A stretch of DNA of 5,147 bases, taken from contig CAIWFP010000331.1 in assembly GCA_903911985.1 (NCBI GenBank), positions 1 to 5,147 on the forward strand, read 5' to 3'. Under the pieces are notes generated by a model. That model ran no database searches. It was not told the DNA's origin and was given only the letters and a program-made list of their open reading frames with translations. Every line of letters begins with the position of its first letter. The stretch's first letter is position 1. Source of the DNA: an uncultured Sphingomonadales bacterium (GTDB lineage: Bacteria; Pseudomonadota; Alphaproteobacteria; Sphingomonadales; Sphingomonadaceae). The position numbers and the translations under genes were made by a program. This document shows, in pieces, positions 1-5,147 of the stretch.

Positions 1-195
1 ACCGGCTGGACGCTGGGGCCGGGCGGGGTGATTACCTTCGACCACGCCCCCTCCACCGGGGTGGTTGTGCGGGCAGGCTTCCTGTTTGATGTGCCGGTGC
101 GTTTCGAGCTGGATCGGGTCGAGATCGCCTGCACAGCCTTCAACGCCAGCGATGTGCCCAGCATCCCGCTGGTCGAAATCCGCGAGGCGGTATGA
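1..195 (+). CDS. DUF2460 / TIGR02217 distal tail protein, 3' end only
   Basis: The first 195 bases read in frame 1 as the last 64 residues of a protein whose 5' part lies outside the window. Visible conserved features are a Gly-rich turn with ITFDHAPSTG, the strand AGFLFDVPVRFELDR, and the terminal VPSIPLVEIRE segment. These match the C-terminus of the DUF2460/TIGR02217 family. In the Rhodobacter capsulatus gene transfer agent this family is the g12 distal tail protein, which forms the ring joining tail tube to baseplate. The TGA stop (193-195) overlaps the ATG of the next gene in the tetranucleotide ATGA, so the two are very probably translationally coupled. The function comes from family knowledge and the following gene order. 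The partial length prevents a check of the N-terminal domain. Confidence 0.85.
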   Translation, partial: TGWTLGPGGVITFDHAPSTGVVVRAGFLFDVPVRFELDRVEIACTAFNASDVPSIPLVEIREAV

Positions 196-1010
196 GCAGG
201 GTCTGGTTTTCCAGCGAGCTGGAAACAGTCGCCACCTATTGGCGGGTGATGCGCGGCGATGGGGTGACGCTGGGCTTCACTACCCATGACGCCAATTTGT
301 GGTTCGACGGGGTGCTGCATCTGGCAACGCCCGGCATGGTGCCTTCCGCGATCCGCCGGAGCGCCTCGTTCAATGCCGACAGCGCCGAAGTGGAAGGCGC
401 TATCAGCCATGATGCCATCGACGCGCGCGACCTTGCCATCGGGCGTTATGACCGGGCGATGGTGGTGATCGGGCTGGTCGACTGGGAGAGCCTTGAGCAC
501 CAGCCGATTTATAGCGGCAGGATTGGCGCCGTGACCGAGCAATCGCATGGATTTGCCGCCGAGCTGCAATCGCGCAAGGCCGACCTCGACATCGACCCGA
601 TACCCCGCACCAGCCCTTGCTGCAGAGCCAGCTTTTGTGGGCCGGGGTGTGGGCTTTCGGCGCAGGGATTCGAGCATGAGGCGAGCGTGGCGGGGCAGGA
701 CATCGCCAACAATGCCATAACGCTGAGCTGTGCGGCGAGCGCGGCCAATCTGGCGGGTGGCAGTGTGCGTTGGCTGGATGGGCCCTATGCCGGGATGATA
801 ATGGGCATTGCCAGCGCACTGGGCGGCGAGGTGGTGCTTGATGCTCCCGTGGATCTGAGCGTGGCCGTCGGTTCACGGGTGATTGCCCGCGAGGGATGTG
901 ACCGGACGCTGGCGACCTGTTCCAGCCGATTTGGCAATGCGGTGAATTTTCAGGGTGAGCCGTTTTTGCCGGGCAATGACGCTATCATGCGTTACGGCCT
1001 GCCGAAGTGA
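192..1010 (+). CDS. DUF2163 / TIGR02218 phage-BR0599-like tail hub protein
   Basis: This complete 272-residue protein corresponds to the GTA g13 hub protein, a relative of the phage lambda gpL type of tail-tip protein. The N-terminal half carries THDANLWFDG, the NADSAEVEGA segment and the DARDLAIGRYDRA segment. These are hallmarks of TIGR02218, in a stretch that recognises the distal ring. The C-terminal half has a cysteine cluster (C143, C144, C149, C153) and a second pair in CDRTLATC (C236, C243). It ends with the typical NFQGEPFLPGNDA tail. From related hub proteins, C144, C153, C236 and C243 are the likely ligands of an iron-sulfur cluster; that is inference. The ATG at 192 overlaps the previous stop, and a GAGG at 184-187 could serve as ribosome binding site. 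The stop overlaps the next start (GTGA). The length is normal for the family and no frameshift is seen. Confidence 0.93.
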   Translation: MSRVWFSSELETVATYWRVMRGDGVTLGFTTHDANLWFDGVLHLATPGMVPSAIRRSASFNADSAEVEGAISHDAIDARDLAIGRYDRAMVVIGLVDWESLEHQPIYSGRIGAVTEQSHGFAAELQSRKADLDIDPIPRTSPCCRASFCGPGCGLSAQGFEHEASVAGQDIANNAITLSCAASAANLAGGSVRWLDGPYAGMIMGIASALGGEVVLDAPVDLSVAVGSRVIAREGCDRTLATCSSRFGNAVNFQGEPFLPGNDAIMRYGLPK

Positions 1011-1426
1011 GCCCGGTTGACCGCTGCGGCGGCCTGGCTGAGGCTGCGGAGGCGCTGGTGGGCTGCCCCTTTCGTCTGCATGGCCGCGACCCTGAAACCG
1101 GGCTGGATTGTGTGGGCGTGGTGGTGGCCGCCATGGCCTCTATCGGGCGGAACGCCCCTTTCCCAACGGGCTATGCGCTGAAGCGGCGCAGTATGGGCGG
1201 ATTGGACATCATCGCGCTGGCGCTGGGCTTTGGCGAGGCGAGTGGGCCGGTGCGGCGAGACGATGTGGTGATGTACCGCGTGGGGGCCTGCCAGTTGCAC
1301 TTCGGAGTCGCGGCGGACGAGCGCAGGCTGGTGCATGCCCATGCCGGCCTGCGCCGGGTGATCTGCGCCGAGGTGCCCGCCGACTGGCAATTGAGCGGCC
1401 ATTGGCGACAGCTTGGGCCCGCTTGA
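1007..1426 (+). CDS. NlpC/P60-type tail-associated peptidase (TIGR02219)
   Basis: This 139-residue protein belongs to the phage/GTA tail cell-wall peptidase family (GTA g14). Such enzymes cut peptide bonds in peptidoglycan so the tail can reach the membrane. The catalytic cysteine is C35 in TGLDCVG. The family's second block is seen as DDVVMYRVGACQLHFGVA, with the likely catalytic His at H98. The VHAHAGLRRV segment (H110, H112) supplies a candidate third polar residue. There is no signal peptide, as expected for a virion component. The start is GTG at 1007, overlapping the hub gene's TGA in GTGA. No strong Shine-Dalgarno sequence precedes it, so translation probably depends on coupling to the upstream gene. 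No in-frame ATG lies ahead of the catalytic motif, which supports the GTG start. The length is typical for the family. Confidence 0.92.
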   Translation: MSPVDRCGGLAEAAEALVGCPFRLHGRDPETGLDCVGVVVAAMASIGRNAPFPTGYALKRRSMGGLDIIALALGFGEASGPVRRDDVVMYRVGACQLHFGVAADERRLVHAHAGLRRVICAEVPADWQLSGHWRQLGPA

Positions 1427-1458
1427 GCACAGCCCATCAATTGCCGTTTTCAAGTTTT

Positions 1459-1462
1459 GGAG
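1459..1462 (+). promoter_or_regulatory. Shine-Dalgarno site that sets the megatron start at 1469
   Basis: GGAG lies six bases upstream of ATG 1469. A longer reading from TTG 1457 would add four residues, but it would place the start codon on top of this ribosome binding site. The family's usual beginning (MATLV followed by Gly-rich hydrophobic residues) also fits ATG 1469. Confidence 0.75.
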
Positions 1463-1468
1463 AATGCT

Positions 1469-3655
1469 ATGGCCACCTTGGTGTTTACCGCAATCGGCAC
1501 GCTGATCGGCGGGCCGCTTGGCGGGGTGATTGGCGCGATGGCCGGGCAGCAAGTGGACGGGATGCTGTTTGGCGGCTCCGCGCAGGGTCCGCGACTGAAC
1601 GATCTTACCGTGAGCACCTCGGCCTATGGCTCGCCGATGGCTCGCCACTTTGGCCAGATGCGCGTGGCGGGTTCGATCATCTGGGCAACCAATCTGGTTG
1701 AACATTCCTCAACCTCGGGCGGCGGCAAGGGCGGCCCGTCGGCGACAACCTATTCCTATACCACGAGCTTTGCGGTGGCGCTGGCCAGCCGGCCGCTGCT
1801 GCGGGTGGGGCGGATATGGGCCGATGGCGCCTTGCTGCGCGGGACAGCGGGCGACCTCAAGGTGGGAGGCACCATGCGGTTTTATCCTGGCGATTATCAC
1901 CAGACGCCCGATCCGCTGATCACCGGGGCCGAAGGCGCGGCGCGGTGTCCGGCCTTTCGCGGCACATCCTATGTGGTGTTCGAGAATCTCGACCTGACCA
2001 ATTTTGGCAATCGCATTCCCGCCATGACTTTCGAGGTTTTCGCCGATTCAGCACCGTTGTCGCTTGGGCAACTTTTTGACGGGCTGGTCGATGGTGTCGA
2101 TGGCGATGTGCCATTGCCGGGCGTGACCGGCTTTTCCTGCGAGGGAAGTTTCAAGGACACGCTGAGCAAATTCCAGCCGGTGTTTCCCATGAGCTGTGAC
2201 GCCAATGGCAACGCGCTGACCATTGAGCCGGAGAGGCTGCAAGGCTCCCCTATCGCCCTGACCGAGGCGACAGTTTCGGAAAAGCAGGGCGAGTTTGGCG
2301 GAAAAATGGGCTTTTCCCGCAAACGCGTGCCGGCACCGCACAGCTCGCCGCGCGTCCTGCGCTATTATGATATCGAACTCGACTATCAGCCCGGAACCCA
2401 GCGTGCCCATGGGCAGCCAAGCCCGGGGCAGCCGAAAACCATCCAGTTGCCAGCCTCGCTGAATGCGGGGGACGCGTTTCAGCTGATTTCCCAAACGGCG
2501 GCCAACTTCAACTGGGCCCGCGATACATTGGCCTGGCGGACCAGCGAGCTGGACCCCTCAATTGTGCCGGGTTCGATTGTGACGGTGCAAGGGCAGGCCG
2601 GGCAATGGCGCGTGACCGACTGGGAATGGCGCGCCAGTGGTGTGGAGCTGGCGCTGGAGCGCCTCGCCCCGGCGGGCAGCACCAGTGCCATGACCGTGAC
2701 CGCAGGTGGAGCCGGATCGGCCAGTGATGTGGTGGCGACGCCGACTGTGCTGGAGGCCTTTGAATTGCCATGGGACGGGAATGGATCGGCGAGTACGCCG
2801 GCGCTGTTTGCCGCCGTGTCGTCATCCGGATCCGGATGGGCGGGGGCAGCACTTTATGTCGATCAGGGCGATGGCAATATGCTGCCAATCGGCAGCAGCG
2901 GCAGGACGCGAAGCACCATGGGGAGTGCCACCTCGGTGTTGCCCGCGGCATCACCGCTGATGTTCGACCGGCAGTCGAGCGTGACGGTTGAGCTGGCCGG
3001 GAGCGATATGACGCTGGCCAGTGCAACTGCCGACCAGCTACTGGCGGGTGCGAACCGCGCGCTGCTGGGGCAGGAGATTATCCAGTTTGGCAGCGCCGCG
3101 CCGTTGGGAGGCGGAATTTGGCAGCTGACCGGGCTCCTGCGCGGGCGGGGCGGTACAGAAAATCAGGTGGGAAGCCATCACAGCGGCGAGGGATTCGTTC
3201 TGCTCGATAACGCGCTGGTGTCGCTTGACCCCAGCAAATTGGGGCCGAACCCCGGTGCGGTGATCGCTGCATTAGGACTGGGCGATACCGCGGCGGTCGA
3301 ATCGTCCATCGTGTGCAATGGAGCGACATTGAGGCCACTCTGCCCGGTGCGACCATCGGCAAGGTCGCTCAGCGACGGCGGTCTGGTACTGGGCTGGACC
3401 CGGCGCGCGCGCGGCGCATGGCTTTGGCAGGGGGGTGTGGACGTTCCATTGGTTGAGGAAACCGAGGCCTACTTGGTGACATATGGGCCGATTTCCGCGC
3501 CTGTCGCCCGATGGACGGTCAACCAGCCCAGTCTGACCTTGGCGGCAGCAGACCTGAGCACTCTGCGCGCGCGTCTTGGTGGCGGCGCATTTCTGGTGCG
3601 GCAGATCGGGAGCTACGCCCAATCCGACCCATTGATGCTTGCCAATCTGACCTGA
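1469..3655 (+). CDS. Megatron / host-specificity phage tail protein, short form (GTA g15-like)
   Basis: This 728-residue protein would form the central tail-tip fibre or spike that contacts the recipient cell. Residues 1-36 are a Gly-rich hydrophobic segment (GTLIGGPLGGVIGAMAG) typical of the family N-terminus. Residues 40-195 hold a conserved N-terminal region with TSAYGSPMARHFGQMRVAG, IIWATNLVEH, a Gly/Ser loop, RIWADG and FGNRIPAMTFEVFAD. Residues ~200-400 match the Phage-tail_3-type segment, with the RVLRYYDIELDYQ strand and a VTDWEWR segment. Residues ~530-580 match the Rcc01698-like C-terminal domain (GQEIIQFGSAAPLGGG, LLRGRGGTE). Residues ~630-728 look like an FnIII-like beta domain. 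The R. capsulatus homologue is roughly 1,300 residues and carries a TIM-barrel glycoside-hydrolase-like domain. No room exists for that domain here. The gene sits 42 bases after the peptidase gene and has its own GGAG ribosome site. Confidence 0.9.
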   Translation: MATLVFTAIGTLIGGPLGGVIGAMAGQQVDGMLFGGSAQGPRLNDLTVSTSAYGSPMARHFGQMRVAGSIIWATNLVEHSSTSGGGKGGPSATTYSYTTSFAVALASRPLLRVGRIWADGALLRGTAGDLKVGGTMRFYPGDYHQTPDPLITGAEGAARCPAFRGTSYVVFENLDLTNFGNRIPAMTFEVFADSAPLSLGQLFDGLVDGVDGDVPLPGVTGFSCEGSFKDTLSKFQPVFPMSCDANGNALTIEPERLQGSPIALTEATVSEKQGEFGGKMGFSRKRVPAPHSSPRVLRYYDIELDYQPGTQRAHGQPSPGQPKTIQLPASLNAGDAFQLISQTAANFNWARDTLAWRTSELDPSIVPGSIVTVQGQAGQWRVTDWEWRASGVELALERLAPAGSTSAMTVTAGGAGSASDVVATPTVLEAFELPWDGNGSASTPALFAAVSSSGSGWAGAALYVDQGDGNMLPIGSSGRTRSTMGSATSVLPAASPLMFDRQSSVTVELAGSDMTLASATADQLLAGANRALLGQEIIQFGSAAPLGGGIWQLTGLLRGRGGTENQVGSHHSGEGFVLLDNALVSLDPSKLGPNPGAVIAALGLGDTAAVESSIVCNGATLRPLCPVRPSARSLSDGGLVLGWTRRARGAWLWQGGVDVPLVEETEAYLVTYGPISAPVARWTVNQPSLTLAAADLSTLRARLGGGAFLVRQIGSYAQSDPLMLANLT

Positions 3656-3672
3656 GCCCCCCCTTCATTTTC

Positions 3673-3677
3673 CAGGA
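3673..3677 (+). promoter_or_regulatory. Shine-Dalgarno site for the DUF2793 gene
   Basis: AGGAG is placed seven bases upstream of ATG 3685, in the 29-base gap after the megatron stop. It fixes the start of the DUF2793 gene at 3685. An open frame runs upstream to 3511, but that part overlaps the megatron gene and shows no conserved residues. Confidence 0.75.
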
Positions 3678-3684
3678 GAGCACC

Positions 3685-4143
3685 ATGACCTCGGCCCTCA
3701 CACTTGTCAACACCACGCCGCGTTTCGATCTGCCGCTGCTTTATGCCGCGCAGGCCCAAAAGGAGGTGGTGGCCAATGAAAGCTTCGCCCTGACCGATGC
3801 CTTGTTGCATTGCGCGATAGAGGGCACTGCCGCAACGCCACCGGCCAGTCCGGCAAATGGCGCCAACTGGCTGGTCGCGACCGGGGCATCGGGCGCCTGG
3901 GCAGGACAGGACGGAAATATTGCCTGCCAGCAGAACGGAAACTGGGTGTTTGTGACGCCGCGCGACGGGCTGCAGGTTCTGAACCGGACGAATGGGCAAT
4001 GGCAGCATTATTACGGAAGCTGGAAGGCGCCCGCAGCGCCCACAGCCCCCACCGGCGGAACCACCGTGGACGATGTGGCGCGCAGCGCGATCAACGCCCT
4101 CATAGCGGCCCTGAAGACAGCCGGAATTTTTTCCGCCAGCTGA
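3685..4143 (+). CDS. DUF2793 domain-containing tail-tip accessory protein
   Basis: This 152-residue protein has the DUF2793 signature. Residues 13-47 contain RFDLPLLYAAQAQKEVVANE followed by the LTDALLHCAIEG stretch, which matches the family's conserved LPLL-AQAQKE-NEA-ALLDALLH-AVEG pattern. Residues 61-113 hold the second block with NWLVATGASGAWAGQDG, GNWVFVTPRDG and a Trp/Tyr-rich end (W106, Y109, Y110, W113). A Pro/Ala/Thr linker (residues 115-127) leads to a short helical C-terminus (VDDVARSAINALIAALK). The biochemical role of DUF2793 is not established. Its position directly after the megatron gene suggests an accessory or capping protein of the tail tip, possibly a surface-binding one, and the aromatic-rich repeat would suit sugar binding; both are inference. 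It is the last gene of the tail operon. Confidence 0.9.
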   Translation: MTSALTLVNTTPRFDLPLLYAAQAQKEVVANESFALTDALLHCAIEGTAATPPASPANGANWLVATGASGAWAGQDGNIACQQNGNWVFVTPRDGLQVLNRTNGQWQHYYGSWKAPAAPTAPTGGTTVDDVARSAINALIAALKTAGIFSAS

Positions 4144-4173
4144 ATTTCAAGGGTTTCTCGGTGTTTTTGTAGG

Positions 4174-4187
4174 TTCCGACGGCGGAA
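4174..4187 (+). terminator. Weak hairpin after the tail operon, doubtful terminator
   Basis: TTCCG (4174-4178) and CGGAA (4183-4187) form a perfect 5-bp stem around a 4-base loop, 30 bases after the DUF2793 stop. No T-run follows, so it is not a convincing intrinsic terminator. It is the best local candidate for separating the tail operon from the outer-membrane gene. GGCGGAA at 4181-4187 could also pair with TTCCGCC at 4131-4137 at the end of the gene. Confidence 0.2.
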
Positions 4188-4209
4188 TGATAGTTAAATT
4201 CCCTGAAGT

Positions 4210-4225
4210 GTTGCCGCAGTGCAAC
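4210..4225. promoter_or_regulatory. Palindrome GTTGC-N6-GCAAC, candidate operator
   Basis: Perfect 5-base arms flank CGCAGT about 20 bases upstream of the predicted -35 element of the outer-membrane gene. A position just upstream of the promoter suits an activator or a repressor. The GTTGC/GCAAC arms loosely recall TGC-rich operators such as those of PhaR-type regulators. That resemblance is weak and the binding protein is unknown. Confidence 0.35.
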
Positions 4226-4240
4226 AGTTGTGGCCGCAGT
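4212..4240 (+). repeat. Direct repeat GCCGCAGT, two copies 20 bp apart
   Basis: GCCGCAGT occurs at 4213-4220 and 4233-4240. The 20-base period is close to two helical turns, so a bound regulator would contact the same DNA face twice. The first copy lies inside the palindrome at 4210-4225. The second ends four bases before the predicted -35 box. Confidence 0.4.
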
Positions 4241-4244
4241 ATGC

Positions 4245-4273
4245 TTGCGCATGGCGGGCCGAGGCGTTAAATT
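4245..4273 (+). promoter_or_regulatory. Predicted sigma70-type promoter of the outer-membrane gene
   Basis: TTGCGC (4245-4250) and TAAATT (4268-4273) are separated by exactly 17 bases and match the -35 and -10 consensus at four positions each. Transcription would start near 4280, giving a leader of about 50 bases before the ATG. This indicates that the outer-membrane gene is transcribed independently of the tail operon. Confidence 0.55.
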
Positions 4274-4316
4274 ACCGGGATTCGGAGTTTTTCACCTCAG
4301 GCCCCTCAACAGCCCA

Positions 4317-4321
4317 AAGGA
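4317..4321 (+). promoter_or_regulatory. Shine-Dalgarno site of the outer-membrane gene
   Basis: AAGGA lies seven bases before ATG 4329 and only four before ATG 4326. The spacing favours 4329, though the two starts differ by a single Met. Confidence 0.65.
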
Positions 4322-4328
4322 CTGCATG

Positions 4329-5147
4329 ATGCGCAAAATGATACTGGGGGTGGCGTTGGCCACCACAGCCCTGGCCTCGCCGGCCTTAGCCCGCGACAAG
4401 ACGTGGTATGTGGAAGGCGACGCTGGCGTCGTGATTCCGGAAAACCAGGACATTTCGGTTGGCGGAACCCAGCTGGCTATACTCAGCAGCAAGCTGGGAT
4501 ATGACTTTGGTGGTATCGTTGGTTACGATTTCGGCCAGTTCCGCCTTGAGGGTGAAGCCAGCTATCGCCACGTCAACAATAAGTCGCTCACAACCATTGA
4601 ACCCGCGACCTATACCGGTGCCCGCCTCGTCGGCAGCGGTACTGGTGCGCTAAGCTTCATGGCCAATGCCTTGCTGGATATCGGCAAGGACGACGGCCTG
4701 CAGGGCTTTGTGGGCGGCGGCGTGGGTATTGCCGACGTCAAAGAATCCATTGGCGTTATCGACTCCAATTTCCCAAGCGTCAGCAGCAGCTCAACCGGGT
4801 TTGCGTGGCAGGCGATTGCGGGCGTTCGCATGCCAGTAAGCAATCACTGGGATGTGGGCCTGAAGTATCGTTACTTCAGTGCGCCCGGCGCTGACCGTTT
4901 CGTCGCGTCCGATAGCACCCCCGGGCGGACGAAGTTCTCGTCGCACTCGGTGTTGGCCACGCTGACCTATAACTTCGGCGCCGCGCCGGAGCCGGCTGCC
5001 CCGCCTCCGCCGCCGCCTCCGCCGCCGCCGCCTCGGCCTCGGCCCGCCCCTCGGTGGCCTCCCTCAAGGCGCGTGCGTGGCTCGACAGCAAGGAAGCTTT
5101 CTCTGCGTCCGCCTGCGTGCGTTGGGATTTTTGGGGTGGGGGTTGGG
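4329..5147 (+). CDS. OmpA-like outer-membrane beta-barrel protein, C-terminus missing or replaced
   Basis: The frame is open to the window edge (273 residues seen). Residues 1-21 are a signal peptide: MRK, a hydrophobic core and SPALA before a likely cut at A21/R22. Residues ~24-218 show the alternating polar/aromatic strands of an eight-stranded barrel, including TWYVEGDAGVV, GGIVGYDFGQFRLEGEASYR, WDVGLKYRYF and the closing HSVLATLTYNFG strand. A proline run (P225-P235) follows, as in sphingomonad OmpA proteins, where a peptidoglycan-binding OmpA domain normally comes next. Here residues from 236 on are Arg/Pro-rich and then resemble no OmpA domain, so only about the first 235 residues are trustworthy. 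The role would be an envelope structural protein or porin. It has its own promoter and appears to be a host gene beside the tail cluster. Start 4326 would add one Met. Confidence 0.8.
   Translation, partial: MRKMILGVALATTALASPALARDKTWYVEGDAGVVIPENQDISVGGTQLAILSSKLGYDFGGIVGYDFGQFRLEGEASYRHVNNKSLTTIEPATYTGARLVGSGTGALSFMANALLDIGKDDGLQGFVGGGVGIADVKESIGVIDSNFPSVSSSSTGFAWQAIAGVRMPVSNHWDVGLKYRYFSAPGADRFVASDSTPGRTKFSSHSVLATLTYNFGAAPEPAAPPPPPPPPPPPRPRPAPRWPPSRRVRGSTARKLSLRPPACVGIFGVGVG
5001..5033 (+). repeat. CCG/CCT low-complexity run encoding 11 prolines
   Basis: Eleven consecutive proline codons (mostly CCG, with CCT at 5004, 5016 and 5031) form the linker after the barrel. Read on the other strand, the same bases are Ala/Glu codons (GCG/GAG-type). 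Such a run is common in OmpA linkers and is also a typical place for assembly misjoins. Confidence 0.9.
5001..5112 (-). other. Possible foreign coiled-coil coding fragment on the minus strand
   Basis: On the minus strand the bases from 5112 down to about 5001 read as an Ala/Glu/Arg-rich helix containing ADAEKASLLSSHARALREA followed by Glu/Ala repeats. It has the charge pattern of a coiled coil and no stop codon. Immediately upstream (5147-5113 on that strand) is a C-rich stretch ending in CACGCAG, which resembles a eukaryotic intron acceptor before an exon starting at 5112. The + strand reading here loses all similarity to OmpA proteins. I infer a piece of a different, perhaps eukaryotic, genome joined through the CCG repeat. 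A bacterial rearrangement is the alternative. No protein family is assigned. Confidence 0.35.
5124..5147 (+). other. G-tract cluster at the window end (G-quadruplex pattern)
   Basis: Four G-runs of 3, 4, 5 and 3 bases are separated by loops of 6, 1 and 2 bases, which meets the G3+N1-7 quadruplex pattern. Composition differs sharply from the rest of the window. It may be the complement of a pyrimidine tract in a foreign intron, or low-quality G-rich sequence at a contig end. Confidence 0.5.

Noticed and set aside
403..876. A 157-residue minus-strand frame inside the hub gene
   Set aside because: Pro/Arg/His/Cys-rich residue content without a domain is typical of antisense translation; the hub frame explains the region.
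1108..1701. A 197-residue frame in another + phase spanning the peptidase gene and megatron start
   Set aside because: Its composition is Arg/Gly/Ala-rich as expected of a frame shadow, and the overlapping frames carry clear family motifs.
992..1705. A 237-residue open frame on the minus strand across the peptidase gene and the megatron start
   Set aside because: It lies antisense to two well-supported genes, crosses their boundary, and shows no recognisable domain. Long antisense frames are common in high-GC coding DNA.
2823..2838. A perfect 16-base palindrome, CATCCGGATCCGGATG, inside the megatron gene
   Set aside because: It follows from alternating TCC/GGA codons for a Ser/Gly stretch (SSGSGW) in a low-complexity loop. 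Nothing around it suggests a regulatory or integration site.
3511..3684. A 5' extension of the DUF2793 frame by 58 residues
   Set aside because: It overlaps the megatron C-terminus, has no conserved residues, and the strong AGGAG ribosome site at 3673-3677 places the start at 3685.
4122..4135. CGGAA-TTTT-TTCCG inverted repeat at the end of the DUF2793 gene
   Set aside because: The stem is only five pairs, it lies within coding sequence before the stop, and no T-run follows the stem, so it is not supported as a terminator.
1..5147. CRISPR arrays, tRNA or rRNA genes, insertion sequences, attachment sites
   Set aside because: No spaced repeat array, cloverleaf-type sequence, transposase motif or terminal inverted repeats were seen on either strand.

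Overview
The window is high-GC bacterial DNA, and every gene I can support lies on the + strand. The gene content points to an alphaproteobacterium, most likely in the order Sphingomonadales. It carries a distal-tail gene set in the order used by Rhodobacter-type gene transfer agents (GTAs) and related siphophage-like prophages. It also has a DUF2793 gene and an outer-membrane protein with an OmpA-style polyproline linker, both common in sphingomonads. These assignments come from recognising conserved family motifs by eye; no database search was run.

Bases 1-4143 hold one compact tail-tip operon. It contains the 3' end of a DUF2460/TIGR02217 distal-tail gene, a complete DUF2163/TIGR02218 hub gene, an NlpC/P60-like tail peptidase gene, a 728-residue host-specificity or 'megatron'-type tail protein, and a 152-residue DUF2793 protein. 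The first three are joined by 4-base stop/start overlaps (ATGA at 192-195, GTGA at 1007-1010). The last two are separated by short gaps of 42 and 29 bases, and each has its own clear Shine-Dalgarno sequence. Together they would build the baseplate or tip of a flexible tail: distal ring, hub, cell-wall hydrolase, central fibre and an accessory distal protein. No integrase, lysis, capsid or packaging gene is visible, so GTA, prophage and prophage remnant cannot be separated from this window alone.

Bases 4144-4328 are a short regulatory gap with a good sigma70-type promoter (TTGCGC-17-TAAATT) and an upstream palindrome plus direct repeat. They lead into an unrelated host gene from 4329: a secreted eight-stranded OmpA-like beta-barrel protein, cut by the window end.

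The oddest part is the last ~115 bases. The outer-membrane gene reads normally to its proline-rich linker (CCG/CCT run, 5001-5033), where an OmpA peptidoglycan-binding domain would be expected next. Instead the sequence changes character. On the opposite strand it reads as an Ala/Glu-rich coiled coil preceded by a pyrimidine-rich stretch ending in AG, which resembles a eukaryotic intron/exon boundary. I read this as a probable chimeric join at the low-complexity repeat. A rearranged OmpA gene is the alternative.
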